Source: Austropuccinia psidii (Eukaryota > Basidiomycota > Pucciniomycetes > Pucciniales > Sphaerophragmiaceae). Taken from it: a stretch of 64,000 nt of DNA. The position numbers were made by a program, and so were the translations under genes. Every line of letters begins with the position of its first letter. Within the stretch, counting starts at the first letter, position 1. This document shows, piece by piece, positions 1 to 10,984 of this stretch. The DNA lies in the NCBI GenBank assembly GCA_023105745.1, contig JALGQZ010000013.1:24500605-24564604 (forward strand), read 5' to 3'. The notes beneath the pieces were generated by a model, which ran no database searches, was not told where the DNA came from, and saw nothing but the letters and a program-made list of their open reading frames with translations.

Positions 1-366
1 GAGAATTGGAGAATTCCCTGAGAAGCAGGTGCATAGACCCATGCTCCACAGAAGAGTATATCAATGCACTAGAAGACATAGTGACAAGGAAAAAAATTGG
101 CAGAACTTGGAAAAATTAGACATTAAAAGTCCAAGAAAGCCATTTATCAAGAAAGATGAACCAAGAGAAACTTTCAAGCCCAATACATCCAACATTAATG
201 AGCAAAGAAAGTGCCATAAATGTGGAGGTATTGCACACTTAGCCAAAAATTGCCTTAAAAAAGCAAAAATCAATGAAATTGTGGAAACAGGGGACCACAA
301 TGATGAAGAATAGGAATATGATTCTGAAATGGACACTGAAGAATCAGAAACTTCTGAAAGTGATTA
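1..366 (+). pseudogene. gag C-terminal part with CCHC zinc knuckle (element A)
   Basis: The frame encodes a basic stretch followed by one retroviral-type zinc knuckle, C-x2-C-x4-H-x4-C (CHKCGGIAHLAKNC, about 211-252), then an acidic Asp/Glu-rich tail. Nucleocapsid knuckles of this kind bind the element's RNA during packaging. A stop at 310-312 interrupts the acidic tail, and the same frame runs on to a second stop near 366. The knuckle residues are intact. The window edge removes the rest of gag. Confidence 0.85.
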
Positions 367-490
367 AATCAACATAATTAATACACAAATTAATAATACT
401 GATTTAATATATGAAGTACTGGATGTCAATTTAAACTTACCCCAAGTTGGAACATCTGATATAAGCCTCATAAACATACAAGATGCTAAA

Positions 491-1026
491 TTGTATAGAA
501 CCAAACCAGCAAAAGGGATGGGATATACAGCTGGCAAATCAAGTATAAGTATTGTCATGGTGGGAAACCAGGAGGCAAAAGTGAGCTTAGATACAGGAGC
601 ATATTGTACCTGTGTTGGTAAAAGTTATTTGAAAACAATTGTACCCAATTGGGAAGAAAAACTTCTACCAATACAAGGAGTCAAATTTAGTAGTGCAAGT
701 GAAAGCATGAATACCCTTGGAGTAATTTACTTAACACTCATTTTTCCTCATCCTTCACAATGTATCAGATTGAAAGTAGAATTTGTAGTAATGGACAACT
801 GTACTAATAACCATGTTATACTTGGAAATGACTACTTTTCAATTTATGTCATAGATATCTCTAACCAAAAATATAGATATGTTACCATAGGAGAAAACAA
901 AAGACAAAAATTTGGCTTCATCAATAACAAAATACAAATTACAGTTATTAAGAATGAAGAAAAAAGCCCAGAAATGGATTTTTTCATAACTGAGAAACTA
1001 AAAGAGGCGAATTCAATCATGAATTA
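491..1026 (+). pseudogene. aspartic protease domain (element A)
   Basis: The open stretch encodes a retropepsin-like domain. The active-site motif LDTGAYCTCVG lies at about 589-621, with the canonical Asp-Thr-Gly triad, and a second conserved block, VILGNDYFSIYVIDIS, follows about 70 residues later. In this family the protease cleaves the Gag-Pol polyprotein. It ends at a TAA at 1024-1026, where elements B and C continue into a linker before reverse transcriptase, so the stop is a lesion. The intact DTG contrasts with the DPG of element B. Confidence 0.85.
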
Positions 1027-2962
1027 ACATCAAAAATGAAAGAAAAATTGATTGAACTCTTATCTAAACATAAAAATGCCTTTGCAACTGAAAAAGAACC
1101 ACTAGGTGCCATAATTGGTCATGAGTTAGACACAATCCTTAATTTATATAAACCTTGACCAGCTTATCCAGCCAGCCCAAGAGCTAGAGAAGCTTTAGAG
1201 GTACACATTAAAGAGCTAATGGACCTTGGAGTATGAAGGAAAGTGGGACATAATTAGCAGGTAAAGGTCACTACAACTGTCATTATAACCTGGAATAATG
1301 GAAAATCAAGGATGGCAGGGGACTTTAGAGCTCTAAACACCTATACTATTTCCGACAGATACCCAATACCCAGAATCCATGAGACATTAACACAGCTATC
1401 TCAGGCTAAGTTCATCACAGCCATGGATGAACTAAAAGGCTTTCATCAAAATTTCTTAATAGACAATGCCAGAAAACTACTAAGGATAATTGTCCATTGT
1501 GGAATTTTTGAATATCCAAGAATTCCATTTGGTATAAAAAGTGCACTATACCATTACCAGAGGATGATGAATACCATATTTCCTGAAGAATTATCAGAAG
1601 GATGGCTGATTATTTATATTGATGATATTATAATTTGCTCAGAGACTTGGGATAGTCATTTATCAAGACTAGAAAGAGTCTTACAAAAAATAGTACAAGT
1701 AAACATGAAAATCTCTTTAAAAAAGTGTCATTTTGCATACAGTGAACTGAAAGTACTAGGACATGTTGTATCTGGACTAAGTTTGGGAATAGACAAGAGC
1801 AAAGTAGCAGCAGTACTATTGAAGCCAATGCCCTAAACTAAGAAATAAATGCAATTATTTCTAGGATTTGCTGGTTATTACAGACAGCATATAAAAGATT
1901 TTGCAAGAATTGCTAAATCATTGTATAAGCTCTGTGACCAAAAGGCAGTCTATGGAATGACTGAAGAAAGAGTTAAGGCATATGAAGAATTGAAAAATTC
2001 CTGAACATATTCCCCATTTCTTCTAATGCCGGATTGGAAGCTACCTTTCAAACTATACATTGATGCGTGTGGAGAAGGACTGGGTGCTGCACTACACCAG
2101 ACACAAATCATCAATGACAAACCTGTTGAATGACCACTTTGCTTCATTTCAAGACAAATAAAGCCAACAGAAGCAAGGTATGGAGCAAGCCAGATGGAAT
2201 TCCTCTGCTTAGTATGGGCTTTGGAAAAATTACACTACTATTTGGATGGGACAGTGTTTGATGTAATTACAGATTGCAATGCTGTAAAATCTTTATTAAA
2301 CATGAAAACCCCAAATAGACCTCTGTTAAGATGGCAAATTGCCATCCAAGAATACAGAGGAAATATGACTATATCTCAAAAATCTGGTAATATTCATAAA
2401 AATGCAGATGGTCTTGGCAGATGGGCTCTGGCAAATACACCAGAAAATCCAGCATGGGTACCACAGGAAGAGCACCATATAGAAGGCATATGTGTAACAG
2501 ATATAGGCACAGAATTCTTTAACCAAGTCAAAGAAAGCTATAAAATGGATAAAAACTGCCATATCTTATGCCAAATTCTAATGAAATACTGCAAAGACCC
2601 ATCACTTTCATCAAAATTAGATGAAATATGGAGAGAAGCATATGATGAAGGAAGATTCCACCTCCTTGATGGAATTCTTTGCCACAGAACTAAACATACA
2701 TGTGTTATGGCTTTAACAGATAGAACTCTAATAGACACTATACTACATGAATGTCATGATAGTGTTGCAGCTGGACATCTCTCAGAAGACAGAACACTAG
2801 AGAGGGTAAAAACCTTCTCTTGGTGGCCAAATTGGAAGAAAGATGTTGCAGAATATTGCCAAACCTGTGACAGATGTCAAAAAGCAAACAGAGCCACAGG
2901 AAAGAAATTTGGAATGATGATCCAAATCCAAGAACCAAAATCCCCATGGGAAATAGTTCATA
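1027..2962 (+). pseudogene. reverse transcriptase, RNase H and integrase zinc domain (element A)
   Basis: Reverse transcriptase runs from about 1080 to 1836 and includes the palm motif [11 protein letters not shown] with an intact YIDD (about 1612-1623). The RT-RNase H connection ([15 protein letters not shown]) and RNase H follow to about 2440. The integrase N-terminal zinc domain is at about 2750-2885, with the HHCC ligands visible in [13 protein letters not shown] and CQTCDRCQK. Stops occur at about 1157, 1234, 1255, 1834, 1846, 2002 and 2131, and a short block before the RT fingers is deleted. At about 2960 the frame jumps directly to the integrase C-terminal region, so the entire D,D-35-E core is gone. 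Not functional. Confidence 0.9.
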
Positions 2963-3552
2963 TGGAAAAAGTACTTAGTGGATATACACTCAACAGCAAG
3001 TAGCTTCAATTTAATGCTTGAAAAAGCAAGACACCATGAAAAAAGATGTATGCAAGATTCTTTCAAGTATGCAAAATAAATATGGGATAAAAGTAATAAA
3101 CCACCTGACTTTATAATAGGAGACTTAGTCCTAGTATCAACTCCAAATTTCAATAATATAAAAGGCCCGAAGAAATTGAAAGATTCCTTTGCAGCACCAT
3201 TTATGATAAAAGCACTTCATGGACCTAATGCTGTGCAATTAGAGCTCACAGGTGAACTAATGAACAAACACCCAACTTTCCCTGTAAGTCTGGTAAAACC
3301 TTACAGATCAAGTGACAAGAAATTATTTCCACTAAGAAATAAACCACCACTTGAAATACCCCCTTTAGAAGAAGGAGATAAAAAGAAATTGTGAAAGTCC
3401 TTAAAGAAAGGAGGACAAGAAACAAGGAGGAAAGAGAATACCTTGTAAGGTATAGAAACCCAACTCAAGAAGATGAATGGCTACGTGAGAAGGATATAAC
3501 AAATTCTGATAAACTATTGCAAAGGTTCAGGCATGAAAGAAAGCCTAAATAA
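2963..3552 (+). pseudogene. integrase C-terminal GPY/F-type and chromodomain-like tail (element A)
   Basis: After the deletion junction the homology resumes one frame away at the segment equivalent to base 60440 of element B, runs through a GPY/F-type module (about 3190-3305, ending in HPTFPVSLVKPY) and finishes in a chromodomain-like stretch (EYLVRYRNPTQEDEWLREKD, about 3438-3500). Such tails steer integration toward chromatin in chromoviruses. Stops at about 3001, 3076 and 3392 and frame changes show decay. Confidence 0.8.
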
Positions 3553-3661
3553 TAGAAAAATCAAGCATTATTGAGGTTCAAGACTAACAAATTCTTTTGA
3601 AGAGGTAGGACAGTGGATGATACCCTAATTAACTATATCAGATTGTGGTACACTCTTTTTT

Positions 3662-3673
3662 GGTGGTAGGGAA
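3662..3673 (+). other. polypurine-rich tract before the 3' LTR (element A)
   Basis: A G-rich run (GGTGGTAGGGAA) lies immediately before the LTR start TGTGAGCC. Its place matches the plus-strand primer of LTR retroelements. The equivalent in element B is purer (AGGGGGAGGGAA), so this one has picked up pyrimidines. Confidence 0.6.
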
Positions 3674-5609
3674 TGTGAGCCTTTGATATATGACCACATA
3701 TCCAAAAAGGTCTCAACAAAATTTCTGTAATAATTATACTTAGAATAATTATCTTAAAAACTAGTAAAAATACCATAAAACGTACAAAATCTGAATTAAC
3801 TCAGAATCTAATGAGTAAAAATGTTAAATAAACTACACCATTAGATTCCTCATGGTGAAATACACATATGTCATTTTTATGGCATATCTGAAAAGTCAAT
3901 AATTACTGAAGAATAAGTAATAATACCTTAAAAAGGACAAAAAACCTTATTTAACTCAGAAACCAATGAAACAACATGTAAAATAAATTGTACCATTGGA
4001 TTATCCATAAACGCCAACACATAAAACAATTATAAATCTATTCTCTGAAGTCCATACTTAGGGAATTAAGGTGAATATATGCACTTTTTTGGTCAAGGCA
4101 TATATTCATGGTTTTTAGCTAATATCTCTTGAAATATACAAGATAGATAGTTAAAGAAAAATAAATTCACCACATAATTACTGTAAGAACACAGATATGA
4201 ACCTTATTTAAAAGCTATAAACAAGGTTAAAACTTGTAATGGTTTATTGATTAAAATCATTGGAGCTGTTGACCACTTTGTTGTGAAAGTGGTCCAAACT
4301 TAAAAAAAGTGGAAAGTCAGATTCTACTAGTTCATTCATGAATAAGGATGTAATTTTTATTATAATATTCAAGGTATAACCCCTTTAAATCATGGTTTGA
4401 AGTTTAAAATATTGAATTTTGACAGAAAAGATGAGTTACAAGAAAAATCATCAAAAATAGAGTTTTGATTATATAATGAAATTCTCTCGGAAATTTAATA
4501 AAGACATTCCAAGCTATCAGAATCCACTTTCAGAGCAGCTGTAGTGTTTATAACTTAAAAAGCTATTAATTATTAAAGCTTCAGCTTAAATTTGATCATT
4601 TATGATCACTCACTGTAATCTTATTTCAAGCTTAACAGTTATATAAGTGATAAAACTGGTGAATACTATTAGATTCTGATTAATACTAATAAAATCCACG
4701 AAGTTTAGGCTTCTGCAAAGCCTATGATGTCATAAAACTTAGAGCTATAGTTATAACTCTAAATAATGGTGTAATAATGAGATAAGATGGTTTGATCATG
4801 ATGTAAGAATCACCAAACCTTAAAATACTGATCATTTCTAGTAGATACCATCAGTACATGTCTACTAGAAGCCTGTTGGACTCTAGAAGGGAGGTATTTA
4901 CTATAAAGAGAGCTCTTTTTACTCTATTTTCCCCTCAGACACATAAAAACATTAAAACACTTAAATCAAAGGTAAAATATTTATTCTTTATATATAAATC
5001 TTTTATATTATCAAAGACCAAATATAATCTTATTCTAATCATCTTTTTTGATTTGATTACTTCAAATTTTCTGTTGTTTTGCTATAATTCTCTTAAAATC
5101 TCATTTCCACGTAAAATCAAGAAAAATTGTAATTTCTCTTATTTTTATTTGTAAATACAATTTAAATAAGTTGTATTTACATTATTTTGGCGTAAAATCA
5201 TCCAAAATTATTATATTAAGTGTCAAAAGTAGGTTATTTTCTCTTATTATAATAATTCCTCTCTGTTATTACAATTAATAATTCTCCAATTAATATAAAT
5301 AGTATTTATATTAATATATAGCTTTAATATTGGTAATTTTATTGTTATTAATTGTTCTTTATTAATAAAAAACAATTTTTTATGCCTTTATTATTTGTTG
5401 GTAACAATGATAAAGTGCTTTTAAATATATTAATTATTATATATTATTTTATTTATTTAATAATATAATCATATTTTACGCCTCAATTCTAATATTTCTT
5501 CATTATTATAATTACTTTTATCTTATTTTTTTTATTTATAAGGACATTCAGAGTACAATAAGTAAAGTATTAGTAATTTTTACTTATTGTTTCATAGTAA
5601 AATCTTACA
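3674..5609 (+). repeat. 3' LTR of element A (family A, about 1936 bp)
   Basis: It starts TGTGAGCC and ends TTACA. The ends were set by alignment by eye with the inverted copy at 45318-47604, which follows it along its length apart from a 283-bp extra block in that copy. The LTR carries a TATA-like CTATAAAGAG at 4901-4910, followed by a C/T-rich start region, as expected for the U3/R boundary. A small open frame at 4858-5154 lies across U3/R/U5 and is not credible as a gene. Confidence 0.85.
4901..4910 (+). promoter_or_regulatory. TATA box of LTR A
   Basis: CTATAAAGAG is followed about 25 bp later by a CT-rich stretch where transcription would begin. The aligned site in LTR C reads CTATATTTAG, and LTR B has TATAAAA in the same relative place, so position and context agree across three LTRs. 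Confidence 0.5.
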
Positions 5610-6017
5610 CTGAAGACCTCGAAGAAAACAATCATGAAACACCTATCAAGCTTCCAGAACTCCAGGAGAAATCAAATCTGGTGGATCAATTTGTAAACTT
5701 TATATCTTATGGAACCTTCTTGTCTTTTGATGGGTTTGAATTCTTTTTATAGTTACAAAACTCAGATAATGATACAGTAGACAACCATAAACATATGGCA
5801 AATTTTAACCTGAATGATAGTAGTGGTGGGTGTAAAAAGGAATACAAGTATTTCTACCCTCTTATACAAACTTTTTGGAAGTGCAAAGAGATAGTGAGTA
5901 ATTATTTTTACTACTCATTAGGAAGAAATATTCATTCACTTTTCATTTTTCTACGCTGTTAAGCTCCACTGATTCAATGATTGGATTGGTATAAGTAAAA
6001 AAAGAAAAGACACCAAA
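5610..6017. other. interval after LTR A; coding-like but unassigned
   Basis: This is less AT-biased than its surroundings. About 5620-5740 on the plus strand reads as an acidic, protein-like stretch before a stop. I recognise no family. It may be an exon of the coiled-coil fragment that follows, but no convincing splice sites join them. Confidence 0.25.
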
Positions 6018-6296
6018 ATGGCCAAAGCTCAGAAACTCAAGCAATTAAATGTGTTAAAGGAAATTAAATTCACATTTGAAAGGGAAAATAAGATGGAAGA
6101 TCATCTTTTTGAAGAGAAAAAGCTTCAGAATCAAATTGAAATCAAGCAGAGAAAAATTCAGAGGCAAATGGATTTTGAAAAAGCAAAGTTTGTAAATGAA
6201 ATGAAGTTCAAAGGAAAGAAAAGGCAGATGGATTTGAATATTGTGGCAATGAGCTCTGCAAGGCCACTGTTTGAGGTAGTGAGAATTTTTCTTTAA
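6018..6296 (+). pseudogene. coiled-coil protein fragment, unrecognised
   Basis: A 92-residue ATG-started frame. Residues 1-75 are almost wholly Lys, Glu, Gln, Arg and hydrophobics in a heptad-like pattern, a long charged coiled coil. Such tails are common at the C-terminus of the Myb/SANT-type partner proteins of PIF/Harbinger elements, and a Harbinger transposase relic lies 3.7 kb downstream on the same strand. That link is inference from composition and proximity. No Myb domain is visible upstream. Confidence 0.35.
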
Positions 6297-7741
6297 TGAA
6301 AAAGTATTTTTTCAAATTTTCAAAGGGAATGGTTAATTTGTTTTGCAGTTTTTTGTTTTTAAACATGGTAATTTAGTTTTATATAATCAATATATATATT
6401 TTTCCAAGAGTATGTGTTGAGATATATGTGAAGAAAAATTTCACAGGTTCAAATTTTTAATCTATGGAAGGTCTGATTAGACATGAATCCACCTTATTTT
6501 TTGAAGCGTTAAAATTTTCATTACAATATATATTCAGCTGGCCCAATTTTCAATGAATTGGGCTGAAAATCGTTTTTTTAATTCAATTTAATTCTCTTCC
6601 AGCCAGCTTTTTTATGAAATTATTCAACTTCTTCTTAAACTCAAATTTTCTCAATAGAAATTTTATTTAATTTTAACCTTCTTCAATTGCATTCCAAATT
6701 TATTAAGCTTAATAATAATCTCCAATAAATCCACTTCAGTTTCATTCCACAAAACTCCACCTTCACTGAGAAATATCAGTAAAGTATTCCATATTTGACT
6801 CCTGATAAGTCAATATAAACTGACTCTTCTTTTAAAAAAAAACACTATAGGCTCTTATAGTTAATTATTATTTATTTTATTTTAATTTTTTTTTGGAACA
6901 AAAGGCTTCATTATTATTTTTAATTAATTAGTTTTTATTCTATATCTTTTTTATCTACACAACCATTCATCATTCATAATCCAAAACAATATCACCTGAA
7001 AAACACCTCCAAGCTCCGCTGGAACACCTCATCATTCTTCCTAAATGAATTTTAATTGCCTCTGATGAATTTAGGATTGTTTCTTTATTCTTTTTATTAA
7101 TATTAATATAAAATAATAATTTAGATTTAAAAAATTGTAATATTAAAAAACAGAAGAAAAAAATTACCAAAAAACTTGGAATTGATTCCTAATTGTTTTT
7201 GATGTTTTATTTATTTTTTTAGAAAATTATTATTAATAGTTCAAAAACAATTCATAACTAGTTCTGAATTGGTTTTGAATCCATCTGGCCTCATTTGAAT
7301 AACAAATCAAGCCAGATGCCCTTTTTTTAATTAAATAATTTTCATCTAACTAATATTAATATTATTAATCATATATAATAATTTTCATAATATTTTTCCA
7401 AACCTCATATATTATTATAAATATATATGAGGTTTAATGAATCTAATTTATTATCATTTTTAATATATAATTAATAATATTTCCCAAAGTTGAAACTCTT
7501 TGTCTTCATTCATCTTCACTAATAATCATTATTCTAAATATGCTAATTTGTTTTGTTTTAATTTTATTTTAATTACTCAAGAGGTGGAGTGAATAAGGGC
7601 TGTTATTTTACTTTTTCATCATGTTTTTGTTATCCTAAAGACTCTTAAATTCAAAAATAAGTATTAAACTCCCATTCCTATTTTTTTATACAAATCCAAA
7701 TCCATCTTCCTCTTCCTCATCTAATCCTTTGAATAAAACTC
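6297..7741. other. AT-rich interval without a gene
   Basis: Long A and T runs and short AT-rich inverted motifs, with no open frame of coding quality on either strand. The few short frames are composition artefacts. Confidence 0.7.
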
Positions 7742-8940
7742 ATGATGGAATGGTTTTTCCTAGACCAATTTTAGTCCATCATGATTTGCTTCAAATAGAT
7801 TAAGTTCCTCCCAACATTAATCCATCATTGAATGTAACTTATTCTGATAATATTTTCCCAGAATCAGTCCATCTTAAAATACTTCCAAGTGATCAGGAAG
7901 CTTCATCAAATAAATCATATTATACTTTAGCCACAAGACAACAGAGAAAATTAATCAAAATTAAAGAGAAGCCCTAAATATTTCAGGAACCAAGAAAAAT
8001 GAAATTATCAGTGTCATCAATAGGACCCGAGCAGTATCATCAAATCTGGCTTAATATTCTCCCCCGAAATTCTCACAATAACCTATACATCTTAATTACT
8101 TAATGCATTCCTTCCAAATTATTCATTATAATTTATCAAGTCCATTATTGCAATAAGAACACCTTAATATTATTAACACTCAGAAATATCATTATTTCCT
8201 TAAATGAATCAGAAAATAATTGACAAAAAATAACAAAAAATAAAAACCTTTTGGCAGGTATTATGAGAGGTATTGGGTTCCAACAGGGTTCTGATGAAGG
8301 CAAATAAGCTGGGGTGTATGAAAGAAAACCATCCTTAGCCACGAAAGAAATCTAAGATGAAAACAATTAATGGAATCAACTTAAAATCTTTAATAACTTT
8401 ATTCAATTGATAATTTAAATTTCAACTAAATTTTCCCATGAAGATAATATTCAAGTTATGCAACACAAAAACCTTCCCAGCTTTATAAAAAACTTATTGG
8501 ACCAGATTAAATGAATTCAAATCCTTTTCCAATGTAATCATTACCAATAATGGTTTCCATGATAAGTCCTATGTAGACAAAAATGACATGAGTTAATGTA
8601 AAAATGTCATTTTATATTGCATGCAAGAAGATAAATTTAATCATGTTCCCACTCCAATAAGCTAAACTGGACATGGACTTTTTTTCCAAGAATTGAAACT
8701 CAAAAATTGAATTTTTCAAAAACCAGGAATAATGTAATTACTCTTGAAAATGTCTGAGATCTCACATCAAACCACCAAACCACAAATAGAACTACAAAAT
8801 TATCCAAAAATTACCCATTTTTTATTCTCATTTAAAATAAATAAAATATTTAATATTGGTAAGAACTTGTTATATTTAATCCCCCAGAAACTCAAAAAAA
8901 AGATCTTTGATTAATCTAGAAGTAATGAACAATATTTCAA
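7742..8940 (+). pseudogene. Tet-like 2OG-Fe(II) oxygenase relic, copy 1
   Basis: Read on the plus strand through stops and frameshifts, 8250-8930 follows the relic on the minus strand at 10985-12060 block by block: AGVYERKPSLA (about 8310), KSFSNVITNNGFHDKS (about 8518-8566), GHGLFFQELKL, and THFLFSFKINKIFN (about 8815). These resemble the Tet/JBP-like dioxygenase family expanded in basidiomycetes. The iron-binding H-x-D motif here reads Tyr-Val-Asp (8570-8578), so the histidine is lost. 7742-7976 is an open protein-like stretch that may be the N-terminal part. Assigned from remembered family motifs and from the second copy. Confidence 0.5.
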
Positions 8941-9359
8941 AAGGGCCAAAAAAATAAAATACTGTCAATAGTCTATAATTGTTTTTAATAAGATCATTTA
9001 CCAAACTAATTATTCTACTTTTTAGCTGGAAATGAAGATCATTTTTACAATAAGTGAAATTTCCAAAATTCAATTTCAAAAATTAAAATGAATGAAATAT
9101 TAATAATAAGGAGAATTATAAGTAGTTATTTAGTATTTTTTTATCAAAAAAGAAAAAAGGAATTTACCTGCCATTAAATTGAATAAATATACATATAAAC
9201 TCATTTTATCAGAGATAGTTGCAAATTAAAATCCTTGTGGCCAAATTCATAATTTTACTTCAATTCCATAAAAAAAACTTAATGAAAAATGATCTAAAAA
9301 TTAAATTTAATGAGGATATTAATTAAAACAACACCTATTTTTATAAAATGAATATTAGG
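8941..9359. other. AT-rich interval without a gene
   Basis: Poly-A-rich sequence with no coding-quality frame and no recognised repeat. Confidence 0.6.
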
Positions 9360-9510
9360 GGTTGTAAAGGTTAGCAAATCCCACACTCAAAATCACAAGT
9401 TTTTTCTTCAAAATCCTGGATTAACTTTTTGGGATTTGGGAAATCCCACACCTTAAAAGGTGTGGTATTTTGAGCTACAAAAACCCAGGTTTTTTTGGTA
9501 CCAAATCCTG
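9360..9510. repeat. palindrome-rich block, possible transposon terminus
   Basis: Several overlapping foldbacks lie in 150 bp: CCACACCTT/AAGGTGTGG with a 2-nt spacer (about 9458-9477), GGGATTT/AAATCCC with a 3-nt loop just before it, and CTCAAAAT against ATTTTGAG as an outer pair. The block sits about 170 bp before the start of the PIF/Harbinger transposase relic and may be the terminal or subterminal region of that element. I did not find the matching right end. Confidence 0.4.
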
Positions 9511-9675
9511 CCTTGAGCTTTAATTAAAGGCACATTTTTACAACACACAACTCAGTAAGGGCATGTTAAATTGAATAAAACATCCCTTCTTTTTCATAAA
9601 ATCTGAATACACTGGTCATTTATTAAATTCTTTGATTTCAAATTACATTTTCTATAGATCTTTTCTTCATTTACA

Positions 9676-10938
9676 ATGCCAAAGGCATCACAAAGGCTAC
9701 CTTTACTTCAGAAATTAAACTCACTGCAGTTCATCAATTCTTTCAGCTCTGATAGTGATTCTGATATCCATGAAGATATGATAAAATCACAAAGATACAT
9801 CAATCCTTGTAGATTATATCCATAATATTACATATATACAATGAATGATTTAAAAACATTATCATCTGAAAAGTGTCTCCAGCTTTGTAGGCCCACACAT
9901 GAATCATTTGAAAAATTGGCTTCAAAAATTAATGATGATAAAAACATTCAAAACTAATCACAAAACAATAAATGAAATCCTGCCATAAAACTGGCTGTGG
10001 CACTATCAAGGTTAGGATTAAATGGAACTGGGGCTTCTTTGGGAAAGATTGGAATGTTATTTGGAATTAGCCATGGGGCTATTGTGTTGTACACTCAAAG
10101 AGTGATCCAGATATTAATGAAATTGAAGCAAAAAATGATTGTGTGGCCAACAATAGAGCAACACAGAGAGATTTCTCAAGTTATGCATGTGGAAGGCTTC
10201 CCTGGGTGCATTGGATTTATTTATGGGAGTCTCATTCCATCATCACAACATCCCCCAATGATGGTGAAGCCTATTTCAATTGTAAAAAGACATAAGCTTT
10301 TGAATTTTCATTTTTTATTTCATTTTTACTGATTGTTTGGAATTTGGGTATTCTATTTTGATACAACTGTTTTTCAATTTAAACAAATGGTTCACTTCTC
10401 TACATGTGGCCTGTACTGGGTCACTTCATGATTCAAATTTATATCAAAATAGGAAAATAGCAGAAAACCCTCAATAATTTTATGAAAAATCTCAGTGCTT
10501 ACTTGCCAATTCAGCATTTGCAAGCTCTCCTTGGGTTGCTCCAGCATAAAAGGGAGTTGTGGCACAGAATGAAGACAACCATACTTTCAATTACTGTCTA
10601 GAAACATCAAGGGTCAAAATTGAGGATTCAATTGGGCTTTCTAAGGGAAATGAAAAATTGAATGAGCAATAATCATTAAATTGAATACTTTGTTAGTTGG
10701 GTTGTTTCTTGCACAAATTGGAGATTAATGGTTGGATTTATATGAAGATGATGATATTCCACAAGCAGAAAATCTTTCCAATAACAAAAGTAAGGAAGAT
10801 GTTCTAAATATGTGTGAAAAAATTAAACCAATTAATTTGGAATGGAAAGAGAATCAATTGTGAATTTCATAAGGAAAATTTACTTATGTACTTAGTTTAA
10901 TGGCATACAATGGAGTGGAGATGTTATTTATAAAATAA
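9676..10938 (+). pseudogene. PIF/Harbinger DDE transposase relic (DDE_Tnp_4 type)
   Basis: It starts at an ATG followed by a Ser/Asp-rich leader. A helix-turn-helix-like region (LGKIGMLFGISHGAIVLYTQRV, about 10035-10105) precedes the catalytic domain. The first catalytic block reads GFIYGSLIP (about 10210) where the family has a catalytic Asp after the Ile, so that Asp is now Tyr. Later blocks are recognisable through stops: CTGSLHDSNLYQN (second Asp, about 10410-10448), LLANSAFASSPW, FNYCLETSRVKIE (third acidic residue, about 10580-10620) and a C-terminal GD-WLDLYEDDD stretch. The domain order and a length of about 400 codons fit the family. Multiple nonsense codons make it dead. Confidence 0.75.
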
Positions 10939-10984
10939 AAATATTTACAATTAATAATTTTTTATCTTTTTTTTGATCCTGCAT

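Larger units (their letters stand above)
1..5609 (+). mobile_element. Ty3/Gypsy LTR retrotransposon A, decayed, 5' end outside window
   Basis: Order on the plus strand is gag zinc knuckle, aspartic protease, reverse transcriptase, RNase H, integrase zinc-binding domain, integrase C-terminal domain, a purine-rich tract and a 1.9-kb LTR: the Ty3/Gypsy (Metaviridae) order, with integrase after RNase H. The 5' LTR and the start of gag lie before base 1. The frame is broken by many stops and at least two deletions, and the integrase catalytic core is missing. Element C at 45318-64000 is a relative in the opposite orientation; element B at 52817-62892 is a better preserved cousin and was used to find the joins. 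Confidence 0.93.

Noticed and set aside
4858..5154. A 98-codon frame in LTR A
   Set aside because: It spans the TATA and U5 of an LTR, has no domain and is not kept open in LTR C.
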